64,000 nucleotides of DNA from JAAXQD01 sp963790095 (GTDB lineage: Bacteria; Desulfobacterota; Desulfobacteria; Desulfobacterales; UBA11574), in contig CAWBNO010000013.1 in assembly GCA_963790095.1 (NCBI GenBank), forward strand, positions 47,488 to 111,487. The letters run 5' to 3'. Shown piece after piece: positions 8,356 through 17,735 of the stretch; positions within the stretch are counted from its first letter, which is position 1, and the number at the start of each line of letters is the position of its first letter. The position numbers were made by a program, and so were the translations under genes. The notes beneath the pieces are model-generated. The model was not told the DNA's origin, searched no databases, and saw only the letters and a program-made list of their open reading frames with translations.

Positions 8356-8637
8356 TTAGGTATTAATTTCATCCCTCAGGCTGGCCGAACATTTAAAGGT
8401 GACAACCTTTCTTGCCGAGAGCATCATATCTTCCCCGGTTGCAGGATTTCTGCCCCGTCGCGAATCCTTGTCCTTTACGCAGAATTTTCCAAATCCACTG
8501 ATCAGGACATCGTCGCCGGATGCAAGGGTGCCTTTGAGGATTTCCAAAAGGGATTCCACCAAGTCGGTGGACTTCTTCATGGTGAATCCGTTTCGGCTGC
8601 TGATTTCTTCGATGATTTGAGCTTTTGTGAGTGCCAT
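8356..8637 (-). CDS. Integration host factor alpha-like DNA-bending protein
   Basis: A 93-residue HU/IHF family protein starting MALTKAQIIEEIS, with the family signature GRNPATGE in the beta-arm at about residues 63-70 and the ISGFGKF core at 46-52. A typical ribosome site (AAGGAG) lies before the ATG. IHF bends DNA at specific sites and is needed for looping at many sigma-54 promoters, of which at least two appear in this window. The partial gene at 1-49 is a close paralogue, so the organism has at least two IHF-alpha-like chains. Which one pairs with an IHF-beta chain cannot be told. Confidence 0.93.
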   Translation of the reverse strand: MALTKAQIIEEISSRNGFTMKKSTDLVESLLEILKGTLASGDDVLISGFGKFCVKDKDSRRGRNPATGEDMMLSARKVVTFKCSASLRDEINT

Positions 8638-8657
8638 AGTGTGTTGCTCCTTATTGT

Positions 8658-9029
8658 CTAAATAATCCAGGAAAGAATTGCCGTTCCAAGAATTAACGTA
8701 ATAATCCCAAAAAACCTGTAGGTTTGATCAGATACCGAGTTTAAGTACCAGTCGATAATTTTATCATACAGATTGTTCGGGTTCCAGAATATAAACCCCC
8801 CTTTCAATAGGGCCAAAATTCCAAAAAGCCTTATCATCCAAGACTGACGGGCCCATGCTGCCGAAAATAAGAGCAGAATTCCGATGACGGCCGGTAACGC
8901 ACAGAGAATTCTACGATCAATATTTTTGACCAACTGTTTGAACACCTTCCTGGATTCATGTGAATAAAGAATCATCCAGGCACCGCTTCCAATCCAGATC
9001 AAAGCAATCACATAAAGAAACCATTTCAT
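8658..9029 (-). CDS. Four-helix integral membrane protein
   Basis: A 123-residue protein with hydrophobic segments near residues 3-20, 43-58, 62-80 and 102-121. ATG 9029 is chosen because AAAGG sits about 8 bases upstream; a GTG three codons earlier is possible. The end is 20 bases upstream of the IHF start on the same strand, so the two may be co-transcribed. No known family was recognised. Confidence 0.6.
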   Translation of the reverse strand: MKWFLYVIALIWIGSGAWMILYSHESRKVFKQLVKNIDRRILCALPAVIGILLLFSAAWARQSWMIRLFGILALLKGGFIFWNPNNLYDKIIDWYLNSVSDQTYRFFGIITLILGTAILSWII

Positions 9030-9445
9030 GTTCGACACCTTTACCGATGAGAAGTAAAAATTGATAGAGAAAAATCCGTATGGTGTTATAAAAATAGCAT
9101 ATTTTCAGGTCTAACAGGTTTTGTCAAGATCTGATCTGCCATTTGGCAGGGCAAACGTTTTTAAAATTTTGCATGGGACAAGAAGATCTTCCCGGCCCAA
9201 GGGAAACGTTTTGTATCTTCCGGGGATGTCCGGGACAGGTTCCTGCCCCATAGGGATTTCTCCCATTAAAATGAACCTTCTGCTCTATGGACAATGAGAA
9301 TAATAATTTGATAAATATCAAATGAATTTGAATTCTGAGCGAACAGTTCTTGAATAAGGACGTTATAAATAATGAAATTAGCAGGTTATGGCTATATTCG
9401 TCGGCAGTAATTTTGTGAAATTCGGGGTCGGAGGTTTCATGTCAG
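9030..9445. other. Intergenic region, no gene seen
   Basis: About 415 bases between divergent genes. There are short frames but none with a ribosome site or protein-like composition. It presumably holds the promoters for the membrane protein (minus) and the PilZ gene (plus), though no clear -35/-10 pair could be fixed. Confidence 0.5.
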
Positions 9446-9760
9446 ATGGAAAAAAGAATCGATGATCGACGTAAATGCGACGCGTCCATTGTTTGCACAT
9501 ATTTTAATAAAGAAAATGTTTGCAATGCCAAAATGCTAAACTATAGTCGGGATGGTATGTATTTCGAGTCCGATTCTCTGTTTAAAGAGGGGAGCAACAT
9601 TTTCTTCAAAATAAAAAATTGCCTGTTTGCCCCTTCTGATCCGGACCTCTTCGAGGGCCTTCGAACCGCATCCCTCGCTCAGGTAAAGTGGTGCAAAGAT
9701 ATGGGCGAAAAAGACGCCTCTCATTTCGGAATCGGTGTTAAATATTATAGAGAATTTTAG
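9446..9760 (+). CDS. PilZ domain protein
   Basis: A 104-residue single-domain PilZ protein. The c-di-GMP binding motifs are present: RRKCDA near the start (an R-x3-x type site, weaker than the ideal RxxxR) and NYSRDGMYF at about 31-39, matching (D/N)xSxxG. A GGAGG lies 12 bases before the ATG. Such proteins pass c-di-GMP levels to motility or surface polysaccharide systems by protein contacts. No neighbour shows its target. Confidence 0.8.
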   Translation: MEKRIDDRRKCDASIVCTYFNKENVCNAKMLNYSRDGMYFESDSLFKEGSNIFFKIKNCLFAPSDPDLFEGLRTASLAQVKWCKDMGEKDASHFGIGVKYYREF

Positions 9761-9905
9761 TTCATTTCTTCCTGTCCTATACAAGCCCAACCCGGCCCTT
9801 GTGAAGTGGAGTTCCTTTCTTTATTAATACGGAAGCGGGAAACGGAAAAGACTCCTCATCGCGAAAGCACCCCAGAACGATACCGCTTCAGCGGGACCTA
9901 CGGGG

Positions 9906-9982
9906 CTGGCAAAAATACGAAAACACGAAAAAGGAAATGGTAAAATTTCGTGTTTTCGTGCTTGATTTTAATTTTTTGCCAG
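9906..9982. repeat. Nested palindrome (two stacked inverted repeats)
   Basis: The outer arms CTGGCAAAAA (9906-9915) and TTTTTGCCAG (9973-9982) enclose the inner arms ACGAAAACACGAAA and TTTCGTGTTTTCGT. The whole unit can fold into one long hairpin. It lies between the PilZ and receiver genes and codes for nothing. Confidence 0.65.
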
Positions 9983-10051
9983 ACAAAGCAAAATAATTAC
10001 AACGAAGGGAATAAATAGGCAGAAATATCTTTTGGTTTTAGTGAGATAACA

Positions 10052-10411
10052 ATGGCCAATATCCTTGTTATAGATGATCAGCTATGGATCAAAAATCTAT
10101 GCCGGGAAGCCCTGGCCGACCAGGGGCATACCGTGTCAACGACGGATAATATCGAGGCTGTCATGGAGAATGTTTTATCTTTCAAGCCCCAAATTGTCCT
10201 ACTGAATCAGTATCTTAAGCGAGGTTTCCTCGTGTGGGATGTTTTGAGGAACATAAAAATGCGATACCCCAGCCTCCCGGTGCTCATCGTTACAGCCCAC
10301 GACACCCACCTGAATGATCTTCAACTTTCCCAAGCGGACGGCTATCTGGTCCAAAGCCACTTGGCAGCCGAGGAACTCAAGCAAAAAATCTCAGAGTTAT
10401 TGTCCCTTTAA
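10052..10411 (+). CDS. Stand-alone receiver-like domain lacking the phospho-acceptor Asp
   Basis: A 119-residue protein with the CheY fold. The acidic pair D8 and D9 and the switch Thr (VTA) are present. At the phosphorylation site the sequence is IVLLNQYL, with Asn52 in place of Asp, and the conserved Lys of the K-P motif is replaced (GYLVQS). It therefore cannot be phosphorylated in the usual way and is probably a pseudo-receiver working by binding. It sits upstream of the glycogen operon but is separated by hairpins. A role in glycogen control is not shown. Confidence 0.85.
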   Translation: MANILVIDDQLWIKNLCREALADQGHTVSTTDNIEAVMENVLSFKPQIVLLNQYLKRGFLVWDVLRNIKMRYPSLPVLIVTAHDTHLNDLQLSQADGYLVQSHLAAEELKQKISELLSL

Positions 10412-10449
10412 CCGATCCCTCCGGAATAGGCCGTGAATTTTCACCTAAA

Positions 10450-10582
10450 ACCGGGTGCTTTGCACCCGGTAGCCAAAAAGGCCAGTCACTTGTTTTATGG
10501 GGGGGCTTTGACTCAAGGAGAAAACGTCGTTTCCCTGTGATAACTCCAAACGCCGGTGCTTTGCTTACCGGCACCTTTTTCT
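10450..10582 (+). promoter_or_regulatory. Two hairpins in the leader before the glycogen operon
   Basis: The first hairpin (10450-10470) pairs ACCGGGTGC with GCACCCGGT. The second (10552-10572) pairs GCCGGT with ACCGGC and runs into CTTTTTC, so it looks like a terminator. The second may end the receiver transcript or act as an attenuator for the operon that starts at 10739. No known riboswitch core was recognised. Confidence 0.5.
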
Positions 10583-10738
10583 TTGACACCCATTTTCCAT
10601 TGAATTATATTTACGCTTTATTGCCTGATCGGGAAGGTTCTATTCAGCGTTCCGGCGCCCAGGAGAGTTTTTGTTTCAACGGAGTTTCAGGGAACCTTCA
10701 ATGGAACTCCCCCATTTAAAAAGAAAAAGTGAGGCCTA

Positions 10739-13700
10739 ATGGACACATCGATAGGGGTCATTCAGGACCCTGCGCCAGGAATACGAATTCTCATGTTTCG
10801 GGGCGATGTCCAGTCGTTTACACTCTCCCTTGGCAAACCGCAAAAGGGCCGTGCATGGCTTCGAACGAATATCGGCCATGCAGAAGTTGCCAGGGGGGAA
10901 ATCATCGAAGCGGTGGACAAGAACCAGCCGCCATTAGGCCGGGATTGGTTCGATATCCCCATGAAGCGGTTTGACGACAGAAGCTTTAAGATTACAATTT
11001 CCTTGTGTGAAGTCGGGCATTTTCAAGCCAAATGTTTCTTTTTGGGGGAAGGTGAGACCCGGCCGGTTTGGCCGGAGGGATCCAATGTGGTCATCAATGT
11101 AGAGCCTCCGGATGCGTGCTGCTCGAATATCATCTACAATGCCTTTGTCCGTCAGTTCGGGCCCAACAAAAGGGGTAATTTTTTTTACGAATCAGATAGC
11201 GATCTAATCCAGGATCTGGACAAAAACGGTTACACCGTCATCCCGCCTTCGGGAACTTTTCGTGATTTGATCGGAGAACTGGATTTCATTGTCGGCGAAC
11301 TGGGGTGTCGAATACTCCAGTTGCTTCCCATTCATCCCACCCCCACCACGTATGCCCGAATGGGGCGGTTTGGGAGCCCGTACGCCGCCCTCAGTTTTAC
11401 CGCCGTGGATCCGGCCCTGGCTGAATTCGATCCCCGGGCTACGCCACTGGAGCAGTTCATCGAACTGGTGGATGCCGTCCATGAGCGTCAGGCCATGGTT
11501 TTTATCGACATTGCCATCAACCACACCGGATGGGCCGCAAGCCTTCACGAAACCCATCCCCAATGGCTGGTTCGAGACCCGGACGGCCAGATCAAAGCGC
11601 CAGGGGCCTGGGGAATCGTATGGGCGGATCTCACCAGACTCGATTTTGCCAACAAGGATCTGTGGCAGTATATGGCCGATGTTTTCATTACCTGGTGTCG
11701 CCGGGGTGTGGACGGGTTCCGTTGCGATGCAGGATATATGATACCGGTTCCTGCCTGGCAATACATTATTGCCAGAGTTAGAGACCAGTATCCGGACACG
11801 GTTTTTCTCCTGGAAGGGCTCGGCGGAAAAATTTCCGTAACCCGTGACCTCCTGAACAAGGCCAATTTCAACTGGGCCTATTCAGAGCTGTTTCAAAACT
11901 ATGACCGGGCTCAGATCGAAGCCTATCTTCCGGTTGCCATCGAGATTTCAGCCAGTGACGGAATCACCATCCATTTTGCCGAGACCCACGACAACCCCCG
12001 CCTGGCCGAACGGTCAAGGAGCTATGCCCGCATGCGTACCGCCCTGTGCGCGCTTTTCAGCCAACAGGGCGGTTTCGGTTTTGCCAACGGTGTTGAATGG
12101 TATGCATCGGAAAAGATCGATGTTCACCGATCGCCGTCTCTGAACTGGGGGGCGGATACCAACCAGGTGAAACAGATTCGACGGCTCAACACCCTCCTCA
12201 AGATCCATCCCGCTTTCCATGACCAGACGGAGGTAAAAATGGTCCAGAAAGGGGAGGGCAATCACTTGGCACTGCTTCGGCACCACCGTGTTTCGGGAAA
12301 AAAACTCCTGATTGTGGCGAATCTTGATGATCAACGGAAGGTTTTGGGAGCCTGGGACCCTCTGGAGGCCGGAATGGGAGGAACGTCCCTCATGGACCTT
12401 GTCACCGGAGAGCCGGTGGTCATCGAACCCTCAGATGAACAGCATGCCTGCCGCCTCGACCCCGGCCGGGTTCTTTGCCTCACCGCCGACGAGAAAGATA
12501 TGGATCTTATTCTCGATGCAGAGTCTCAACCCGTTGTATTCCCGGAAAGAATAACCCGACAGCGGTTGCGTGCCAAGGCCCTGGATGTCTTTCGATTTTA
12601 TAACGACATTCAGGATCTGGATTTATTCGAGCCGGATCGGGCGGCCCGGGAACTGGCAGAAAGCCCGGTGGAATTCTGCCGCAGCCTTAACCCGGTGAGC
12701 CATGAACCGAGGGTTATAACCTGGCAATGGCCACAGGACATTAAAAGGGAAGTCATGGTGCCGCCGGACCACTTTCTAATGGTACGTTCGGACGTTCCTT
12801 TCCGTGCCCGAATCATGGATCAAAACAGGTGTCTGGCCCTGGAAGAAAGTTTGCCGGGTCTTGATGGATGGTTTTTTGCCTTCTTTTCACCGCTGCCGCC
12901 CAGGAAAGTTCACCAGTCTTTTACCCTGAAACTGTCGGTTTACACACCGGGAGCGCCCCGCCGTGTAAACGGACCTCTTCTGTATCTCTCCAGGCCCGAA
13001 GATGCCACTGTAAAACAGGTCTACAGCCGGTGGAATCTGGCGGATCGATCGCTGCTGATGCTGGGGACCAACCGCCGGGGTGCCATGCTTCGGGCACATG
13101 TTTCCTGGGGTGAACTCCCCAGCCGGTACGACGCCCTTCTGGCTGGAAATATGGATCAAAAATTTCCCCAAGACCGGTGGATCATGTTTGCCCGCTGCCG
13201 GGCGTGGCTGGTGTTCCAGGACTACTCCCAGGAAATCTGCGATGACGGTTTTGTCTCTTTTTGTTCCGAATCAGGTTCTAAAGGCATATGGCGGTTTCAG
13301 GTGCTCACCGGCCAGGGCCAGTATGTTTTTTTGAACGTTCGGGTTGAAATGATCGAAGAAGAGAATGCCGTACGAATGATTTTTTATCGTGAGCCGACCA
13401 AAGGCCGGAACAGGGGTCTGGCGGACCACGAACCGGTCCGGCTCATCTTGAGACCCGATATCGAAAGCCGTAATTTTCATGATACCACCAAAGCATATCA
13501 GGGCGCTGAAGATGCCTGGCCGGCGGCTGTGGATTCACATCCGGACGGTTTCGTTTTTTCTCCGGATCCGGACCACCGGCTGACCCAAAAGATTTCCGAC
13601 GGCGTCTTTGTTTGGGAGCCTGAATGGCAATATATGGTTCACAGACCCCTGGAGGCTGAGCGGGGTCTCGATCCGGATTCGGACCTGTTCAGCCCCGGGT

Positions 13701-15043
13701 ATTTTTATGCATTCCTCGAAGGGGGCCAATCTGTGGCCTTGTCTGCAAGAATTGACGGCGCACAGGTTCCAAAGACGCCGGTTATAGAACCATCGACGGG
13801 AGATGTGGAAACGGTTGGTTTTGTAAAAAACAGGCGTATGAAATTGAATGCGACGCTGAAAAAATCCATGGATCACTTTATGGTAGAGAGAGGGGAATTG
13901 CGTACGGTCATTGCCGGGTATCCATGGTTCCTCGACTGGGGCCGGGATGCGCTGATTTTCGTTCGGGGCTTGATTACTGCGGGGAAAACCGATGAAGCCC
14001 GGGCGACCCTAAAACTGTTCGGGCAGTATGAAAAGGACGGAACCATTCCCAATATGATTCATGGCGAAGATGCCCGAAACAGGGACACTTCCGATGCCCC
14101 CTTGTGGTATTTTGTTGCATGTGACGAGCTTGTAAAGGCCGAGGAAAGTGAAGAATTTCTCGATACGGCCTGCGGCAACCGAACCATCCGCCAAATTCTT
14201 TTTTCCATTGCCCATGCTTACAGAACCGGTACCCCCGGCGGTATCCGGATGGACCCTCAATCGGGTCTTATTTTCAGCCCGGCTCATTTTACATGGATGG
14301 ATACCGATTATCCGGCCGGAACCCCCCGGGAAGGTTATCCCATCGAGATCCAGGCCCTGTGGTTTGCCGCACTCTCCTTTTTGGCCCGCATCGATCCTTC
14401 GGGGGATAAGGGCCATTGGCAACAGGAGGCTTCCCGGGTTCAGTCCTCGATTTTGGAACATTTTCTTTTAAAAGAAGAGAATTACCTGGCCGACTGTCTC
14501 CATGCCGAACCCGGAACGTCGGCCGGTGAGGCAGCGCCCGATGATGCCCTGAGACCCAATCAGCTATTGGCAATAACCCTCGGCGCTGTCACAGACCACC
14601 CGGTCTGTCGACAGGTCCTGTGGGCATGTGAGGAACTTTTGGTTCCCGGAGCCATCCGGAGTCTTGCGGACCGCCGCGTTCGACGCCCCCTTTCCATCGA
14701 TCACCATGGAAGGACCCTCAACCATCCCCATTATCCCTACCAGGGGAAATATGCCGGCGACGAGGATACCAACCGGAAGCCGGCCTATCATAACGGAACG
14801 GCGTGGACATGGCTATTCCCCAGTTATTGTGAAGCTTGGGCAATGACGTACGGCAAAAAAAGCAGAAAGACCGCACTTGCTTGGCTGGCAAGCAGTTCCG
14901 GGCTCGTAACCCGGGGGTGTATCGGTCATGTGCCGGAGATTCTGGACGGTGATTTTCCCCATAAACAGCGTGGGTGCGATGCGCAGGCCTGGGGCGCCAG
15001 TGAGTTTGTCCGGGTCTGGAAGCTGCTTGATATAACAAAATAG
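10739..15043 (+). CDS. Bifunctional glycogen debranching-type protein, GH13 fused to GH133
   Basis: A 1434-residue protein. Residues about 125-520 form a GH13 barrel with all four motifs: DIAINHTG (Asp257, His262), GFRCDAG (nucleophile Asp330), LLEG (acid/base Glu359) and ETHDNP (Asp418). A middle beta-rich part follows. From about residue 1035 to the end is an amylo-alpha-1,6-glucosidase domain (GDE-C, GH133), seen in FLDWGRDALIFVRG near 1062 and the late AYHNGTAWTWL. The combination mirrors the two activities of eukaryotic debranching enzyme: glucan transfer, then removal of the 1,6-linked stub. It is first of four co-directional glycogen genes. TGAGG precedes the ATG by 4 bases. Whether the GH13 half is a hydrolase or a transferase cannot be read from sequence. 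Confidence 0.9.
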   Translation: MDTSIGVIQDPAPGIRILMFRGDVQSFTLSLGKPQKGRAWLRTNIGHAEVARGEIIEAVDKNQPPLGRDWFDIPMKRFDDRSFKITISLCEVGHFQAKCFFLGEGETRPVWPEGSNVVINVEPPDACCSNIIYNAFVRQFGPNKRGNFFYESDSDLIQDLDKNGYTVIPPSGTFRDLIGELDFIVGELGCRILQLLPIHPTPTTYARMGRFGSPYAALSFTAVDPALAEFDPRATPLEQFIELVDAVHERQAMVFIDIAINHTGWAASLHETHPQWLVRDPDGQIKAPGAWGIVWADLTRLDFANKDLWQYMADVFITWCRRGVDGFRCDAGYMIPVPAWQYIIARVRDQYPDTVFLLEGLGGKISVTRDLLNKANFNWAYSELFQNYDRAQIEAYLPVAIEISASDGITIHFAETHDNPRLAERSRSYARMRTALCALFSQQGGFGFANGVEWYASEKIDVHRSPSLNWGADTNQVKQIRRLNTLLKIHPAFHDQTEVKMVQKGEGNHLALLRHHRVSGKKLLIVANLDDQRKVLGAWDPLEAGMGGTSLMDLVTGEPVVIEPSDEQHACRLDPGRVLCLTADEKDMDLILDAESQPVVFPERITRQRLRAKALDVFRFYNDIQDLDLFEPDRAARELAESPVEFCRSLNPVSHEPRVITWQWPQDIKREVMVPPDHFLMVRSDVPFRARIMDQNRCLALEESLPGLDGWFFAFFSPLPPRKVHQSFTLKLSVYTPGAPRRVNGPLLYLSRPEDATVKQVYSRWNLADRSLLMLGTNRRGAMLRAHVSWGELPSRYDALLAGNMDQKFPQDRWIMFARCRAWLVFQDYSQEICDDGFVSFCSESGSKGIWRFQVLTGQGQYVFLNVRVEMIEEENAVRMIFYREPTKGRNRGLADHEPVRLILRPDIESRNFHDTTKAYQGAEDAWPAAVDSHPDGFVFSPDPDHRLTQKISDGVFVWEPEWQYMVHRPLEAERGLDPDSDLFSPGYFYAFLEGGQSVALSARIDGAQVPKTPVIEPSTGDVETVGFVKNRRMKLNATLKKSMDHFMVERGELRTVIAGYPWFLDWGRDALIFVRGLITAGKTDEARATLKLFGQYEKDGTIPNMIHGEDARNRDTSDAPLWYFVACDELVKAEESEEFLDTACGNRTIRQILFSIAHAYRTGTPGGIRMDPQSGLIFSPAHFTWMDTDYPAGTPREGYPIEIQALWFAALSFLARIDPSGDKGHWQQEASRVQSSILEHFLLKEENYLADCLHAEPGTSAGEAAPDDALRPNQLLAITLGAVTDHPVCRQVLWACEELLVPGAIRSLADRRVRRPLSIDHHGRTLNHPHYPYQGKYAGDEDTNRKPAYHNGTAWTWLFPSYCEAWAMTYGKKSRKTALAWLASSSGLVTRGCIGHVPEILDGDFPHKQRGCDAQAWGASEFVRVWKLLDITK

Positions 15044-15143
15044 ATGATGAGTTGATTTATTGGGTGATTAAGTGGTAAAGTGATCGAGTCGATAGGTTGC
15101 AGTTAAATTCCGAATATCCCATGACCGATAATTGAGGCTTACT

Positions 15144-17693
15144 ATGAGTCATATACAGACCTTTCAGGTATTCCCTGTTATTCCCGAACCGCTGTCTTTT
15201 CTCCAGGTTTTGGCACGGAACCTCTGGTGGTGTTGGCACCTGGATGCCGTCGAGCTGTTTCGCCGCATAAACCCCAGGCTCTGGGAGAAGTCAGGGCGAA
15301 ATCCCATCGTTTTTTCAACGCTGATTCCCCAGGAACAATTGGAGAAACTGTCAAAGGACGAAAGCTTTCTGGCACACCAGCAGCGTGTGAAAGAGAGTTT
15401 TGTGAGCCAGGTGTTGACGCCGGTGGATCGCAGCGGATCGCCATACGGCGAACAGGGGACCATCGCATATTTTTCCATGGAATATGGAATTCATGAAAGT
15501 GTCCCCATGTTTGCCGGCGGACTCGGCGTCCTTTCCGGCGACCATCTGAAGGCAGCTTCCGATCTTGCACTTCCATTGGTTGGGGTCGGCATCCTTTACG
15601 GACAGGGCTATTTCCGTCAGTATCTGGATCAGGATGGATGGCAGCAGGCGGAATACCCGGGAATCGATCTTTATCATCTGCCGGTGGAGCGGGCAAAGGA
15701 TCGTTCAGGCAATGATGTCAGCATCTCGGTGAACGGACCGGACGGTGAAATTCGGGCCATTGTCTGGAAACTCATGGTGGGTCGTATCCCCCTTTACCTG
15801 CTCGATACCAATTTGCCGGAGAATCCACCGGAAATTCGGGAAATCTCAGGGCGTCTGTACGCCGGGGATTCGAAGACGCGACTGGCCCAGGAGGTGCTTC
15901 TCGGCATCGGCGGGATGCGTTGCCTGGAAGCCTTGGGGATTTATCCCACGGTGTTCCATATGAACGAAGGACACTGTGCCTTCGCCACCCTGGAGCGGCT
16001 GGCACAGACCATGTCGTTATTCAACGTCGATCTGGAGACCGCCGAAGAAATTGTTAACCGCACCACGGTGTTTACCACCCATACACCGGTGGCCGCCGGA
16101 CACGATGAGTTCCCCGTGGATCTTGTAAAACCCTACCTCAATTCTTTGACAGACCGTCTGGGGGTGACGGTTGACGAGATTTTATCGTGGGGACAGCCGG
16201 TGGAATCCGGTATGGGCACCCCCCTTTCCATGTTTGTTCTGGGGTTGCGCATGTCTCAATACTGCAACGGGGTCAGTAAGCTGCACGGAAAAGTGGCCCG
16301 GCGCATGTGGTCCCATGTTTGGCCGGGAATACCGGAAGATGAGATCCCTATCATCCATATCACCAACGGTGTCCACATCCCATCCTGGATTTCCCTTGAA
16401 AATGCGTTGCTGTTTGAAAGATATCTCGGGCCGGGGTGGTATTTGCACTCGTGGGATCCGGAGATCGCCCGGCGGATCGACGAGATTTATGACGAGGAAC
16501 TGTGGCGGGCCCGTGAGATGAGTCACAGCCGTCTGGTTCGCACCTGCAGGTCGCTGATGGTAAAGCAATACAGCCGTCGCAATGCTCCAAAAGCCATGAT
16601 GAGAGATGCTGAATCAGTGCTCGAACAGGACGTATTGAGCATCGGGTTCGCCCGCAGATTTGCCACGTATAAGCGCGCCGGTCTTTTATTTAAAGACCCG
16701 GATCGCCTGGAGGCCATGATCGGGTCCGAGACCCAGCCGGTTCAGTTTATTTTTGCAGGCAAAGCCCATCCCAAGGACAATGAAGGCAAGGAACTCATAA
16801 AAAGCATTATTGAGTTTGCCCGCAGACCGGGTATGCGCAATAGAATTATCTTCCTCGAAGACTACGATATCAAAATTGCCAGGCACCTGGTTCAGGGCGT
16901 GGATGTATGGCTTAACACCCCCAGACGACCGTTTGAAGCCTGCGGCACTTCCGGCATGAAAGCCGCTGCCAACGGCGTCCTCAACGTGAGTATCCTCGAC
17001 GGATGGTGGTGTGAAGGGTATGCTAAAGGAAAAGGCTGGCGCATCGGAAACGGGGAGGAGTACGCGGATCCGGCGTATCAGGATTCCGTGGATGCCCAGG
17101 CCCTTTACAATGTTCTGGAAAACGAGGTGATTCCCTGTTTTTATGAAAGAAAGAACGGAGATGTTCCGGATCAATGGGTTAAAATGATGAAGGAATCGAT
17201 GAAGATGGCGATGGAGCATTTTTGCTCCCATATCATGGTATCCAAATATGAACGGCTTTTTTATGCTCCTGCAGCAAAAAGTCTGCCATATCTGACTTCG
17301 GATAACGCCAAAGAAGCCGTGTCTCTTTCAGTACAATACAAACGACTCCATGCCCTGTGGGACGGAATTAGGATCGCGCGTCCGGTCCGGGAAACGAAAG
17401 ACCCGTTTCGGGTGGGAGAACACCTGGTTGTTACGGCCGTCGTGAATCTGGGAGAACTCCGTCCGGATGAAGTACTGGTCGAACTCTATTACGGTCTCCT
17501 GAAGACGGTGGATACCATCTCTAACAGCAATTCTGAGGAAATGGCGGTCAAGGAAGACCATGGTACGGGTGAATACCTTTACAGCTGCACCATACCCTGC
17601 GCCGCTTCCGGCCGGTACGGTTTTACCGTCCGGGCGATCCCAAAGGGGGATGACCGGATCAGATTTGCACCGGGTTTGATTACATGGGCCTAA
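15144..17693 (+). CDS. glgP: Alpha-glucan (glycogen) phosphorylase, GT35 with DUF3417 N-terminus
   Basis: An 849-residue short-type phosphorylase. The DUF3417 segment occupies about residues 10-115 (LARNLWWCWHLDAVELF). The pyridoxal-phosphate lysine is Lys606 in GTSGMKAAANG. An IHITNGVH segment and the FAGKAHP active-site region are also present. It releases glucose-1-phosphate from glycogen with inorganic phosphate, in the cytoplasm. ATG 15144 is used because TGAGG lies 6 bases upstream; an in-frame TTG at 15132 overlaps that site. It is 100 bases after the debranching gene and 42 before glycogen synthase, so degradation and synthesis genes share an operon. Confidence 0.93.
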   Translation: MSHIQTFQVFPVIPEPLSFLQVLARNLWWCWHLDAVELFRRINPRLWEKSGRNPIVFSTLIPQEQLEKLSKDESFLAHQQRVKESFVSQVLTPVDRSGSPYGEQGTIAYFSMEYGIHESVPMFAGGLGVLSGDHLKAASDLALPLVGVGILYGQGYFRQYLDQDGWQQAEYPGIDLYHLPVERAKDRSGNDVSISVNGPDGEIRAIVWKLMVGRIPLYLLDTNLPENPPEIREISGRLYAGDSKTRLAQEVLLGIGGMRCLEALGIYPTVFHMNEGHCAFATLERLAQTMSLFNVDLETAEEIVNRTTVFTTHTPVAAGHDEFPVDLVKPYLNSLTDRLGVTVDEILSWGQPVESGMGTPLSMFVLGLRMSQYCNGVSKLHGKVARRMWSHVWPGIPEDEIPIIHITNGVHIPSWISLENALLFERYLGPGWYLHSWDPEIARRIDEIYDEELWRAREMSHSRLVRTCRSLMVKQYSRRNAPKAMMRDAESVLEQDVLSIGFARRFATYKRAGLLFKDPDRLEAMIGSETQPVQFIFAGKAHPKDNEGKELIKSIIEFARRPGMRNRIIFLEDYDIKIARHLVQGVDVWLNTPRRPFEACGTSGMKAAANGVLNVSILDGWWCEGYAKGKGWRIGNGEEYADPAYQDSVDAQALYNVLENEVIPCFYERKNGDVPDQWVKMMKESMKMAMEHFCSHIMVSKYERLFYAPAAKSLPYLTSDNAKEAVSLSVQYKRLHALWDGIRIARPVRETKDPFRVGEHLVVTAVVNLGELRPDEVLVELYYGLLKTVDTISNSNSEEMAVKEDHGTGEYLYSCTIPCAASGRYGFTVRAIPKGDDRIRFAPGLITWA

Positions 17694-17735
17694 ACCCCTT
17701 TTCGCTCAATTAGGATTAAAGATTGAGAGTTGATT

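Noticed and set aside
10450..10582. Riboswitch in front of the glycogen operon
   Set aside because: The hairpins do not match the conserved cores of the cobalamin, c-di-GMP, molybdenum-cofactor or other classes I could recall. They are kept as leader hairpins only.
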